Under the pieces are notes generated by a model. It saw only the letters and a list, made by a program, of their open reading frames with translations. It was not told the origin of the DNA and searched no databases. 44,854 nt of DNA from positions 1-44,854 of the forward strand of contig SLLR01000022.1 in NCBI GenBank assembly GCA_007134025.1. The letters run 5' to 3'. The stretch's first letter is position 1; the number at the start of each line of letters is the position of its first letter. The stretch is from Desulfuromonadaceae bacterium. Its GTDB lineage: Bacteria; Desulfobacterota; Desulfuromonadia; Desulfuromonadales; Syntrophotaleaceae. The translations under genes and the position numbers were made by a program. Positions 17,602 through 29,131 of the stretch are shown here, in pieces.

Positions 17602-19773
17602 ATGGAAACGCCCCTTTCTTCCCATCACGCCAAATCCAAACGCCTGTTCTGGTCCTTGTGTATATTCGGCCTGGCTGCCTACGCTGTGCTTATGGTGTAT
17701 CTGCTGGCGGCTCTGTTTCGGGTTCCCGAAGTCGACAATCCGCTTCGGGTCGACGGGGTGGAGATCTTTCAGAAGATCGGCGGCGAGGGTTTGCTGGTTG
17801 CTCTTCGTGGCGGTGGTTTCGACGAAAGGCTGGGAGCCTATCTGGCCTATGATCCCGGCAACCGTGGAGCTATTGTGGCCACACTTCCCACCTGGGATCA
17901 TCTGCGCAAAGTTGTGGTACGACAGAACATACTCTATATGGCCAACCGCAATCGCGGCTTTGTTGTGGCCGACATCAGCAATCCCCGGCACCCTGCGATT
18001 ATTGCAGCTCTGGAGACCCCCGGACAGGCCTGGTCGGTTGCAGTGACGGATTCTTTCGCCTACGTAGCAACGGAAGCAGCAGGCCTTCAGGTCATTGCCA
18101 TCGACGATCCGGGACAGCCGCGCAGGGTGGCGGAGCTGGCGCTTCCCGGCCGGTCCGTCGATGTCCTGGCGGACGGGGACAGGGTATTTGTGGCGACTCG
18201 GGAAGGGAGAATTCACGTTGTCTGTGTACAGTCTCCGCATTCTCCACGACTTCTTACGAGCATTGTCTCGGATGGCCTGGTGCAGGCTCTTGCTCTGGGT
18301 CCGAATAGCCTGTTGGTTGCCAAGGGATCTGCGGGCGTCTGGGAATACGCCCTTGACCACGACAAGGACTTTTCGCTGCAGCGTAAATTGACTACCGGAG
18401 GCAATGCCCTCGGGGTTGCGGTGTATGGCAACGAGCTGTTTGTCGCTTGCGGACGTCAGGGAATGGCGGTGTTTGCCCTGGATGGCAAAGGGACTTCTCC
18501 TGTCGCCCGGGTCGACACACCGGGATACGCCTTCGGGGTGGCGGCAATAGAAAACCGTGTCTTTGTGGCCGACAACCTCAAGGGACTACAGATTCTGGAA
18601 CGGGATGCGTCGATGGTTTGGGAACTTGTTGCTGCGGTCGACACTGAGGGAACGGCGACCGGACTGGATACGGACGGCAGCTTCGTTTATGTCGTCGACG
18701 GCAAATCGGGACTGCAGGTGGTCAGTCTGAACAGGATCGTAGCCGACAGGCAAACACGGCGCGTCGGCATCTCCGGTTACGTGCGGGCGATGGTCGCCAG
18801 TGAGCAGCAGATTTATGTCGCGGCAGGCAGCGCAGGGATTCACATCCTGAGCATCGATGCCGAAGAGGGACCGATGTTGACCAACACGCTGCCAACCAAG
18901 GGCCATGCCTCGGATCTGGTTTTGCTGGACGGTCGGCTCTACGTTGCCGATGGGCGCACCGGGCTGCAAGTTCTGGCCCGGAACTCCCAAAAAGGTCTGG
19001 ATCCGATCTGTACCATCTCCTTGGAGAGTACCGCCGGGGCCTTGACGCTGAAAGACAGGCGGCTGGTGGTGGTGTCTCTGACCGCTCTCTATGTGCTGGA
19101 AACGACGGACGATGACTGCCCCCGCATTATCGGACAATTGACGGGGCTTTCCGGCCTGCGGGATGTGGCCGTTGCCGGGGACTACGCCTTTGTTGCCGCC
19201 GGCAAAAAAGGCCTGTTGCAGATCAGCCTGAGAGATCCCGCCAACCCTCGCATGATCGGTCCCATAGAAGCGCCGCTTCCGGTCCGCGTCTTTGCCAATA
19301 CCCTGTCCGTGATCACGTCAGGGGATAAACTTCTGGTCGCCAACGCCCGCGCCGGTTGTCAGATTTACGAGGTAGGAAACCCTCGGCACCCGCGATTCCT
19401 CACTTCAATCGCTTCCATGGAATATGTCAACGGGGTGGAGGCTTTTGCAGGACAAGGCTATCTGTTTTCCCACCGCAAGGGCGTTCAGTCCATCGATCTC
19501 GAAACATTGCAGCAAATCTGGTCGGTGAACAGTTCCAGCGCCTCTGCCCTGCAGGTCGTCGAAGACCAGGCCTACGTCGGGCAGGGCAACGGCGGTATAG
19601 CCGTGATTCCCCTGCCACAGAAAATAGTTGCCATAGCCCGGCGCGACCCACAGGAGATGTCGATCTTTATTCCCCACCCCGGCCGGCCCGGACGTTACAC
19701 CCTGCACTTGACCAGAGACGGGCAGGAGATGATGCTTCCCGAACCATTGCTGTTTGAAAAGGGTTCTTTGTAG
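17602..19773 (+). CDS. Membrane-anchored LVIVD-repeat beta-propeller protein, function unknown
   Basis: The 723-aa protein has one N-terminal transmembrane helix (about 15-39), which should leave the bulk outside the cytoplasmic membrane. The rest is built from about 14 repeats of roughly 42 residues with the pattern (Y/F)VA-x-G-x2-G-L-x-(V/I)-(I/L) and D-x-P-x2-P-R, typical of LVIVD repeats that fold as beta-propellers. A short non-repeat C-terminal tail follows (last ~45 residues). The family has no established activity and often binds ligands or partners at the cell surface. It lies directly behind the hybrid kinase, suggesting one transcript. ATG 17602 is chosen; the frame extends into the kinase end without a better start. 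Confidence 0.75.
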   Translation: METPLSSHHAKSKRLFWSLCIFGLAAYAVLMVYLLAALFRVPEVDNPLRVDGVEIFQKIGGEGLLVALRGGGFDERLGAYLAYDPGNRGAIVATLPTWDHLRKVVVRQNILYMANRNRGFVVADISNPRHPAIIAALETPGQAWSVAVTDSFAYVATEAAGLQVIAIDDPGQPRRVAELALPGRSVDVLADGDRVFVATREGRIHVVCVQSPHSPRLLTSIVSDGLVQALALGPNSLLVAKGSAGVWEYALDHDKDFSLQRKLTTGGNALGVAVYGNELFVACGRQGMAVFALDGKGTSPVARVDTPGYAFGVAAIENRVFVADNLKGLQILERDASMVWELVAAVDTEGTATGLDTDGSFVYVVDGKSGLQVVSLNRIVADRQTRRVGISGYVRAMVASEQQIYVAAGSAGIHILSIDAEEGPMLTNTLPTKGHASDLVLLDGRLYVADGRTGLQVLARNSQKGLDPICTISLESTAGALTLKDRRLVVVSLTALYVLETTDDDCPRIIGQLTGLSGLRDVAVAGDYAFVAAGKKGLLQISLRDPANPRMIGPIEAPLPVRVFANTLSVITSGDKLLVANARAGCQIYEVGNPRHPRFLTSIASMEYVNGVEAFAGQGYLFSHRKGVQSIDLETLQQIWSVNSSSASALQVVEDQAYVGQGNGGIAVIPLPQKIVAIARRDPQEMSIFIPHPGRPGRYTLHLTRDGQEMMLPEPLLFEKGSL

Positions 19774-19984
19774 CCAAAAAATCCCAGGCCCTGAAGCAAC
19801 ATCCTTGCAGGACACTGCCGTGCGGCGCAGGTTTTTTTGGTGATGGGAACATGGGGGCTCTTCCCGGGAATAAATTTCTGTTCTCTTGCCTTAAACCGAT
19901 ATGTACTGGCGGCCGGCCTGGTCTGGATCGCCCCGGGCATATCCTGTTCCCTCCTTTTGGAACTCTTTAATTTTGTAAAAAAGT

Positions 19985-20134
19985 GATGGCGTCGCAAAAA
20001 GTCCGTCCTAGGACGTTACGGCGTTTTTTCAGGACCTCGACGTACCAGAAGTATGCCTTCGCCCCTGAAAAACCACCAAGCCTTGTAGGACGAAATTTTT
20101 GTTTAGTCATCTCATGAGTTTTTGCGAAAGCATC
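19985..20134. repeat. Inverted-repeat element, copy 1
   Basis: A ~150-bp unit with imperfect terminal inverted repeats: left end GATGGCGTCGCAAAAA, right end TTTTTGCGAAAGCATC. The inner halves are also complementary in part (CGTCCTA near 20004 versus TAGGACG near 20086; GTTTTTTCAGG versus CCCTGAAAAAC), so the whole unit can fold on itself. Copy 2 lies at 21458-21609 in the same orientation, with exact shared blocks of 28 nt (20014-20041 here). It has no coding capacity, as for a non-autonomous, MITE-like element. Confidence 0.8.
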
Positions 20135-20492
20135 AAAAGTCCTTTTTTTGTTTTTGTTGAGCCCAACACCGCCAATACATTTAATATTGGAAAAGCTTAT
20201 TTTGCTCGATGATTCTGTGGATTATGCAACGCGAGCACCGACTGAAAGCAAACAACGCTTAGAGACCTTTTAACCTTCTGTGGCCCCTTTTAGTGCGAAA
20301 ATTACAGTGGCGTTTTTGGTTTGAGTTGTCTAACAAGTTCGCATGAAGGCCGTTTCGGTAGCCTGCAAAGTTTAGGGAAGTATAATAAATTGCCCTGAAA
20401 CCGCCTTGAGATTAAGAGAATCAAGTTAAAGATGCGGTTTTTGGGCTTCAGGATTGGGACCCGCAAATTTTTACCCAAATATGCCGATACCA

Positions 20493-20543
20493 GGGACAGT
20501 ACCAGACGAGCTTCACAGGCTCTGCCGGTGTTGGTCTGTTCCC
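20493..20543. other. Bulged hairpin upstream of kdsB promoter
   Basis: GGGACAGTACCA (20493-20504) pairs with TGGTCTGTTCCC (20532-20543) with two single-base bulges, and an inner GAGC/GCTC stem (20508-20511, 20519-20522) lies in the loop. No T-run follows on either strand. The function is unknown. Confidence 0.35.
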
Positions 20544-20579
20544 GGGGATTGACAACGCGCCTGTGGCTCCGGGTGTTTC

Positions 20580-20608
20580 TTGACAACCAGAGCCGAGTTC
20601 TTTAGGCT
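20580..20608 (+). promoter_or_regulatory. Sigma-70-type promoter of kdsB
   Basis: TTGACA (20580-20585), 17-nt spacer, TAGGCT (20603-20608). Predicted start near 20615, 30 nt before the kdsB ATG. A second TTGACA occurs 31 nt upstream. Confidence 0.65.
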
Positions 20609-20644
20609 ACGACACGATTTCGAAGGTTTTGAAAGGTGCTTGCC

Positions 20645-21394
20645 ATGCAGATTGCCGTCGTTATACCTGCCCGTTTTGCTTCGAACCGATTTCCGGGGAA
20701 ACCGTTGGTGAATATTCTTGGAAAATCCATGATTGAGCGGGTTTGCGAACGGGTAAGCCACTGTCAAACCGTAGATCGGGTTATTGTCGCGACGGATGAT
20801 TCGAGAATCCGTCAGGCAGTGGAAGCTTTTGGCGGCGAAGCCTGGATGACGCGGTCGGATCACGCCTCCGGAACCGACCGATTGGCTGAAGTGGCCGAAA
20901 GCCTTCAGGTCGATCTGGTGGTCAATGTGCAGGGCGATGAACCTTTGATTGCTCCTTCCATGATTGATGCGGCGGTGGCCCCGCTACTGGAGGACGCTGA
21001 CTTGCCTATGGGGACGTTGAAATCTCCCATAAAGGACTGGCGCGAGTTCCGCGATCCGAATGTGGTCAAGGTGGTGACCGACAAGTTTGGCGACGCCCTT
21101 TATTTTTCCCGGGCGCCGATCCCTTTTCCCCGAGACGATTGGCCAGACGATCTACAGTCGGCAAACAACCCGCACGCCTACAGGCACATCGGTCTCTATG
21201 TCTACCGACGGGACTTCCTGTTGCGTTTCGCCGCTTTGCCGCAGAGCCCGCTGGAAATTCTCGAAAAACTTGAACAGCTAAGGGCCCTGGAGCACGGTTA
21301 CCGAATTCGAGTGGTCGAGACGCAGGAGCCCTGTATCGGTGTGGACACTCCCGAGGATGTGGCTCTTGTGGAGCGGTTGCTGGCCGAAGGTTAA
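20645..21394 (+). CDS. kdsB: 3-deoxy-manno-octulosonate cytidylyltransferase (CMP-Kdo synthetase)
   Basis: It activates Kdo as CMP-Kdo for transfer to lipid A in the cytoplasm. The 249-aa protein shows the nucleotide-binding start IAVVIPARFASNRFPGKPL, the VNVQGDEPLI motif and a C-terminal IGVDTPEDV segment, at the usual family length. The ATG at 20645 has AAGG 8 nt upstream; a GTG at 20636 is less likely. It is separated from pyrG by repeat copy 2 and flanked upstream by copy 1, so it may be a transcription unit of its own even though the next genes also serve Kdo synthesis. Confidence 0.93.
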   Translation: MQIAVVIPARFASNRFPGKPLVNILGKSMIERVCERVSHCQTVDRVIVATDDSRIRQAVEAFGGEAWMTRSDHASGTDRLAEVAESLQVDLVVNVQGDEPLIAPSMIDAAVAPLLEDADLPMGTLKSPIKDWREFRDPNVVKVVTDKFGDALYFSRAPIPFPRDDWPDDLQSANNPHAYRHIGLYVYRRDFLLRFAALPQSPLEILEKLEQLRALEHGYRIRVVETQEPCIGVDTPEDVALVERLLAEG

Positions 21395-24156
<2,762 letters not shown>

Positions 24157-24158
24157 CG

Positions 24159-25130
24159 ATGAGAGAAATGATCGATGTGGCCAGGCGCGTGTTGCTTATC
24201 GAGGCCCAGGCAATTACTGACCTGGCGGAGAGGATCGGCGATGATTTCAGCCGAGCCGTGGAAATGCTGCTCGCTTGCAAGGGGCGGGTGGTGATCACCG
24301 GCATGGGCAAGTCGGGTCTGATCTGTCAGAAGATTGCCTCGACCATGGCCTCGACGGGTACGCCGGCTTTTTTTCTGCACCCGGCCGAAGGTATCCATGG
24401 CGATCTCGGCATGTTGATGAGGGGTGATGTGGTCATAGCGGTCTCCAATTCCGGTGAGACCGATGAGATTGTCCGTATTCTTCCCGTGATCAAACGCATG
24501 GGTTTGCCGCTGATTGCCATGAGCGGCAACTGTCGAAGTGTCCTGTGCCGGGCCGGCGACGTCTGTCTCGATATTTCCATCAAGGAAGAGGCTTGTCCTC
24601 TGGGTCTGGCGCCCACCGCCAGCACCACGGCTACCCTGGCGATGGGGGATGCCCTGGCGGTTGCGTTGCTGGTGCGCCGGGGATTTAAAGAGGAAGATTT
24701 TGCCCTTTTCCATCCCGGCGGTTCTCTCGGCCGGCGACTGCTTCTCAAGGTTGAGGAGCTGATGCACAGCGGGGACGCGATTCCCCTGTGCCACGAGTCG
24801 ACCCCGCTCAAGGACGCACTCTTTGAAATTACCAGCAAGAAACTCGGCATTACCGGGGTCGGCAACGACTTCGGCCAGTTGGTGGGTGTGTTTACCGACG
24901 GTGACTTGCGGCGTTCCATGGCCGAGGGATTTGCGGTACTGGATCGTCCTATCGCCGAGGTCATGGCCAGAAACCCGAAACGGATTCTCGGCTCGGCCCT
25001 GGCCGCCGAAGCCGTGCAGGTGATGGAAACCCACGCGATTACCTCTCTGTTCGTTTTCGAGAGCGAAGAGGGCAGGGTGCCGATAGGCATTATCCACCTT
25101 CATGATCTGTTGAAATCAGGAGTTGTCTGA
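24159..25130 (+). CDS. kdsD: Arabinose-5-phosphate isomerase (SIS + two CBS domains)
   Basis: It converts ribulose 5-phosphate to arabinose 5-phosphate, the KdsA substrate. The 323-aa protein has an N-terminal SIS domain (about 30-190; GMGKSGLICQKIASTMASTG, SNSGETDE) and two C-terminal CBS domains (about 205-323), matching KdsD/KpsF/GutQ. Context among kdsA and kdsC favours KdsD over GutQ. The ATG lies 2 nt after kdsA, and the stop shares one base with the kdsC start. Confidence 0.94.
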   Translation: MREMIDVARRVLLIEAQAITDLAERIGDDFSRAVEMLLACKGRVVITGMGKSGLICQKIASTMASTGTPAFFLHPAEGIHGDLGMLMRGDVVIAVSNSGETDEIVRILPVIKRMGLPLIAMSGNCRSVLCRAGDVCLDISIKEEACPLGLAPTASTTATLAMGDALAVALLVRRGFKEEDFALFHPGGSLGRRLLLKVEELMHSGDAIPLCHESTPLKDALFEITSKKLGITGVGNDFGQLVGVFTDGDLRRSMAEGFAVLDRPIAEVMARNPKRILGSALAAEAVQVMETHAITSLFVFESEEGRVPIGIIHLHDLLKSGVV

Positions 25131-25654
25131 TGAAGGAAAACCTGCGCGGTATCCGCCTTTTGCTTCTTGATGTGGACGGGGTGTTGACTGACGGACGCAT
25201 CATTTACGACGCCAACGGCGTGGAAAGCAAGTGCTTTGACGTCAAGGACGGTCATGGAATAAAGATGCTGCAGAGGGCCGGTATTCGGGTCGGAATCATT
25301 ACCGGACGCCAGTCGCCCGTGGTCCTTTTGCGGGCCAGGGAACTGGGCATTGATCTCGTCATTCAAGGGGCCAAGCAAAAGCTGCCGCCCTACGAGACCA
25401 TTCTCCGCGAGCAGGGATTGGCCGATCATCAAGTCGCTTATGTCGGCGATGACCTGATCGACCTGCCTATTCTTCGGCGGGTCGGTTTCGCGGCGACGGT
25501 CGCCGACGGGGTTGAGGAAATGCGGGAGCATGTCGATTACGTCACCCGTTGCTCAGGAGGACGGGGCGCAGTCAGGGAGATCTGCGATATGCTGCTTCGG
25601 GAGACCGGTCTTTGGCAAACCAGCGTGGCCCGCTACTACGAAAACAGTGATTGA
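25130..25654 (+). CDS. kdsC: Kdo-8-phosphate phosphatase
   Basis: It hydrolyses Kdo-8-phosphate to free Kdo. The 174-aa C0-type HAD phosphatase has the nucleophile motif LLLLDVDGVLTDG (DxD), the ITGRQS motif II, and GDDLIDLP motif IV. It forms a tetramer in relatives and needs no cap domain. The ATG overlaps the kdsD stop (TGATG). A strong promoter lies between this gene and lptC. Confidence 0.94.
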   Translation: MKENLRGIRLLLLDVDGVLTDGRIIYDANGVESKCFDVKDGHGIKMLQRAGIRVGIITGRQSPVVLLRARELGIDLVIQGAKQKLPPYETILREQGLADHQVAYVGDDLIDLPILRRVGFAATVADGVEEMREHVDYVTRCSGGRGAVREICDMLLRETGLWQTSVARYYENSD

Positions 25655-25693
25655 GCTGGAAATCAAATCCCATGCCAACTTGCGGGTTGTATC

Positions 25694-25722
25694 TTTACAG
25701 GCGGAGGCCAGGGTGGTATACT
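25694..25722 (+). promoter_or_regulatory. Sigma-70-type promoter of lptCAB
   Basis: TTTACA (25694-25699), 17-nt spacer, TATACT (25717-25722). The predicted start near 25729 is only about 4 nt before the lptC ATG at 25733. Confidence 0.55.
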
Positions 25723-25732
25723 CGGGGCAAGT

Positions 25733-26296
25733 ATGAAAAAGAGTATAACTATTCGAAACCTTTTGCTAATTTCCATGCTTGCGATGATTGGCGCGGGCGC
25801 CTTTGCGGTGTGGAAAAATTTTAATTTGCGCTCACCGGAAGAGTTGCTCAGAAGCCTTCCCGAGAACATCGACATTGCCTTTGGTGAGGTCGATTACACG
25901 GAAACTCGCGGAGAGCGGCGATTGTGGCGGTTGCAGGCGGAAAGTGTTGCCCGGGAAGCGCGACAGCAGAAAGTGCAGCTGGAAGACGTACGAATGACCC
26001 TTTACCAGCAGGGTGAACTGGGCAATGTTTATCTGACGGCCCGCAGAGGCTGGTGGTTTCCTGAGACGGGCAACGTGGAGATGCTTGGCGAGGTCAATGT
26101 CCGTAGCGACCAGGGGTTTGAACTCTTTTGCGATCAGCTGTTTTATGACAACAAGGCCGAACTGGTTTTCAGCGAGTCACCGGTAACGCTGGTGGCAGAA
26201 GGTATGGAAACCACCGGAGTTGGTCTGGAGCTTTCTTTGCCGAAGCGCAGGGTGGTTATTTTGGATCAGGTTCATTCCAGGCTCGCCGGCCGGTAG
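25733..26296 (+). CDS. lptC: LPS export system protein LptC
   Basis: The 187-aa inner-membrane protein has one N-terminal transmembrane helix (about 8-27) and a periplasmic beta-jellyroll that passes LPS from LptB2FG to LptA. The family match is in the overall pattern (VDYTETRGERRLWRLQAE near 50, repeated strand motifs) more than in fixed residues. It is followed after 19 nt by lptA and then lptB, the standard order. Its only ribosome-binding candidate, GGGG at 25724-25727, would be missing from the mRNA if the nearby promoter is used. Confidence 0.9.
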   Translation: MKKSITIRNLLLISMLAMIGAGAFAVWKNFNLRSPEELLRSLPENIDIAFGEVDYTETRGERRLWRLQAESVAREARQQKVQLEDVRMTLYQQGELGNVYLTARRGWWFPETGNVEMLGEVNVRSDQGFELFCDQLFYDNKAELVFSESPVTLVAEGMETTGVGLELSLPKRRVVILDQVHSRLAGR

Positions 26297-26315
26297 TTTG
26301 AAAGGAAAAGGCCCC

Positions 26316-26819
26316 ATGGTGTGTTGTGGAAAAATCCGGTTTTCGACTCTTGTGCTGTTTTTCCTGTTGGTCGGTTACGCGGTTTTTCCGAGTATCTGCG
26401 TCTTCGCCGATGTCGGCGAAATGGTCCATATTACTTCCAGGCGCGCGGATGCCGAACTGGATACGGGTGTCATACGATTTATCGGTGATGTTGTGGCGGT
26501 GCAGGGTGATACCACTCTTTACGCTGAGGAAATGGTGCTGACCCGGGACCGGCAAACCCGACAGGTGACCCGTATCGAGGCGCACCGACAGGTGCGGATC
26601 GAGCAGGGAGAACGTCTGGCAACGGGTCAGAAGGCGGTTTTTGACCGGGTTCGAAACGAGATGGTTATGACCGGTTCGCCCAGGATCAGTCAGGGAGAGG
26701 ATTTTGTCGAGGGTGAAGAAATTGTCTTCTTGCTCGATTCCGATCGCAGTATTGTACGTAGCAAGGGGGACGGACGGGTCAGGGCCGTGTTCCATCCCCA
26801 GGAAAGGACCAGTGAATGA
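26316..26819 (+). CDS. lptA: LPS export periplasmic protein LptA
   Basis: The 167-aa protein has a signal peptide (about 1-32, cleavage near VFA-DV) and an OstA-like beta-jellyroll domain (about 38-150; [29 protein letters not shown]) that forms the periplasmic LPS bridge. ATG 26316 has AAGGA at 9-nt spacing; the frame extends upstream into lptC but without signal-sequence sense. The stop overlaps the lptB start in ATGA. Confidence 0.92.
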   Translation: MVCCGKIRFSTLVLFFLLVGYAVFPSICVFADVGEMVHITSRRADAELDTGVIRFIGDVVAVQGDTTLYAEEMVLTRDRQTRQVTRIEAHRQVRIEQGERLATGQKAVFDRVRNEMVMTGSPRISQGEDFVEGEEIVFLLDSDRSIVRSKGDGRVRAVFHPQERTSE

Positions 26820-27541
26820 GCCGGCTGTTGGCGGCCAGGGATCTGCATAAAAGTTACGGCGGTCGCAGCGTGGTAAAGGGAGTCGATCTGGAGGTGACTT
26901 CCGGTGAGGTTGTCGGATTGCTCGGCCCCAACGGGGCGGGAAAGACGACGTCTTTTTACATGGTTGTCGGATTGGTCAGACCGGACAAGGGCAGGATTTT
27001 CCTGGACGACCGGGAGTTGACCATGATGCCCATGTACCGGCGGGCCCGGGCGGGGATTGCCTATCTGGCCCAGGAAGCTTCAGTGTTTCGCAAGATGACC
27101 GTCGAGCAGAACTTGCTGGCAATTCTCGAAACTCTGAATCTTTCCGGATCGGCCTGTCAACAGAGAATGGCGGAACTGCTTGAGGATTTTCGTCTGAGCC
27201 ATGTGGCCAAGTCCCATGGCTATGCTCTCTCCGGTGGAGAGCGTCGCCGTCTGGAGATTGCCCGGGCCCTGGTAGTCAATCCGGCTTTTATTCTGCTCGA
27301 CGAGCCTTTTGCCGGAATCGACCCCATAGCCGTCATGGATATCCAGACAATTATTGCCGGCCTGCGCGAGCGCGGCATCGGAGTTCTGGTGTCCGATCAC
27401 AATGTGCGGGAAACCCTGGACGTTTGTGACCGGGCCTACATTCTTAACGCCGGCGAGATTCTCGCCAGCGGTCTGCCGCAGGAGTTGGCCGCCTGCCCGC
27501 AGGTGCGAACGATTTATCTGGGAGATAAATTCAGGCTGTAA
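26816..27541 (+). CDS. lptB: LPS export ABC transporter ATP-binding protein LptB
   Basis: This 241-aa ATPase powers LPS extraction by LptB2FG at the inner membrane. It has Walker A GPNGAGKT (37-44), the ABC signature LSGGE (138-142), Walker B ending LLDEP (D162, E163), and the H-loop in SDHNVRET. It is the same length as E. coli LptB. There is a four-base overlap with lptA. rpoN follows after 53 nt, as in many proteobacteria. Confidence 0.95.
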   Translation: MSRLLAARDLHKSYGGRSVVKGVDLEVTSGEVVGLLGPNGAGKTTSFYMVVGLVRPDKGRIFLDDRELTMMPMYRRARAGIAYLAQEASVFRKMTVEQNLLAILETLNLSGSACQQRMAELLEDFRLSHVAKSHGYALSGGERRRLEIARALVVNPAFILLDEPFAGIDPIAVMDIQTIIAGLRERGIGVLVSDHNVRETLDVCDRAYILNAGEILASGLPQELAACPQVRTIYLGDKFRL

Positions 27542-27594
27542 CTTTCAGGCTTTCTTTCGGGGCATTTTACAGGGGCTTTTGCGCGGGGAGTATC

Positions 27595-29043
27595 ATGGCT
27601 TTAGAAATTCGCCAACAGCTTAAACTGTCACAGCAACTGGTGATGACTCCCCAGTTGCAGCAGGCGATCAAACTGCTGCAACTGTCCCGTATGGAGCTCG
27701 AAATCGTTGTGCGTCAGGAATTGGAGGAAAATCCGATTCTGGAAGAAGGTGCCGATACTCTTGAGGAAAAAGAGGAGTCCATCGAAGAAGAGGAGGCCGC
27801 TGAAGAAGAAGCGCCAAGCGAGGAAGTACAGGAACTCAAGGAAAATCCCGAAGAGTTTAACGACGTCGACTGGCAGACCTATCTGGAAGGGCATAATCTC
27901 AGCGGGACGTCATCCGAAATGTACGAGAGCGACGACGACCGGCCAAGTTATGAAAATCTTCTAACCAGAAAAACCTGCCTGGTGGATCACCTGTTGTGGC
28001 AGCTCAATCTGGGCCGTTTTGCTGAAAAGGAGCGACTGGCCGCGACTGAAATCATCGGTAATCTGGATGAAAACGGCTATCTGCAGGCCTCGTTGGAGGA
28101 GGTTGCGGAGGCCACCGGATTCCCCCTGCCGGTTGTGGAAAGGGCTCTGCGGCTGGTGCAGGAATTGGATCCACCCGGAGTGGCCAGTCGCAGCCTGCAG
28201 GAGTGTCTGCTGAAGCAGGTTCGGCTACTTGGCATGGAAGACAGCCTGGTCGAGCGCATCCTTGAAAATCATATGGTGGAGTTGGAGACGCGCAAATATT
28301 CTGTCATTGCCAAGGCTCAGGACGTCACTCTGGACGAAGTCGTCGCTGCCGCACGGATCATTTCGGGCCTGGATCCCCGACCTGGAAGGGCTTACAGCCA
28401 GGAAGATATCCACTACATCACGCCCGACATCTTTGTTTACAAGATAGGCGACGAGTATGTGGTGGTCCTCAATGACGAAGGACTGCCCAACCTCAGAATA
28501 AGCTCTTTTTATCGCAATGCCCTGGTTGGCAATGCGAATGTCGATGAGAAGGCCGGTGAGTATATTCAGGAGAAATTGCGGGGCGCTCTCTGGCTTATAA
28601 AAAGTATCCATCAGCGGCAAAGAACGATTTACCGGGTCACCAAAAGCATCGTTAAATTTCAAAAGGACTTTTTTGAGAGAGGCATCGAATACCTCAAGCC
28701 CCTTGTTTTGCGGGATGTGGCTGAGGATATCGAAATGCACGAATCGACAGTCAGCCGTGTAACCACCAACAAGTACGTGCAAACGCCCCGCGGACTGTTT
28801 GAGCTCAAGTATTTCTTTAACAGCGGTATCAACACCACGGTGGGACCCTCCATCGCGTCCGAAAGTGTAAAAAGCAGAATCAAGGAAATTGTTGCCGAAG
28901 AAAATATCAAGAAGCCTTATTCCGATCAGAAAATCGTTGAAATGCTGCGTCAGCAGGGCATTGAAATCGCCCGGCGTACCGTTACCAAATACCGGGAGAT
29001 GCTGGGTATCAGGTCGTCAACGGAACGAAAGCGGTTTTTCTGA
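27595..29043 (+). CDS. rpoN: RNA polymerase sigma-54 factor
   Basis: The 482-aa sigma factor needs AAA+ activators and recognises -24/-12 promoters such as those of nifV and nifE in this window. Region I is glutamine/leucine rich (LKLSQQLVMTPQLQQAIKLL, about 9-28), region II is strongly acidic (about 50-85), core-binding and HTH regions follow, and the RpoN box ARRTVTKYRE lies at 459-468. The ATG follows CGGGGAG. Its place between lptB and hpf is the conserved arrangement. Confidence 0.96.
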   Translation: MALEIRQQLKLSQQLVMTPQLQQAIKLLQLSRMELEIVVRQELEENPILEEGADTLEEKEESIEEEEAAEEEAPSEEVQELKENPEEFNDVDWQTYLEGHNLSGTSSEMYESDDDRPSYENLLTRKTCLVDHLLWQLNLGRFAEKERLAATEIIGNLDENGYLQASLEEVAEATGFPLPVVERALRLVQELDPPGVASRSLQECLLKQVRLLGMEDSLVERILENHMVELETRKYSVIAKAQDVTLDEVVAAARIISGLDPRPGRAYSQEDIHYITPDIFVYKIGDEYVVVLNDEGLPNLRISSFYRNALVGNANVDEKAGEYIQEKLRGALWLIKSIHQRQRTIYRVTKSIVKFQKDFFERGIEYLKPLVLRDVAEDIEMHESTVSRVTTNKYVQTPRGLFELKYFFNSGINTTVGPSIASESVKSRIKEIVAEENIKKPYSDQKIVEMLRQQGIEIARRTVTKYREMLGIRSSTERKRFF

Positions 29044-29131
29044 AAGGAGGCGCAGCCAAAGACAGACAGCGAAGGATGTCTCCATGGCCAAACACCTACT
29101 TTACTGAAGTTCATCTCTTGGAGGTCTATTT

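Larger units (their letters stand above)
19774..20644. other. Long AT-rich intergenic region upstream of kdsB
   Basis: This 871-nt gap contains no convincing gene. It holds repeat copy 1 (19985-20134), an AT-rich stretch (about 20135-20460) clearly poorer in GC than the surrounding genes, a bulged hairpin at 20493-20543, and the kdsB promoter (20580-20608). A 94-codon minus-strand frame at 20302-20586 lacks coding character and was not accepted. Confidence 0.6.

Noticed and set aside
20302-20586. A 94-codon minus-strand frame upstream of kdsB
   Set aside because: There is no ribosome binding site, it is AT-rich and arginine-rich without domain features, and it covers a hairpin and the kdsB promoter region.
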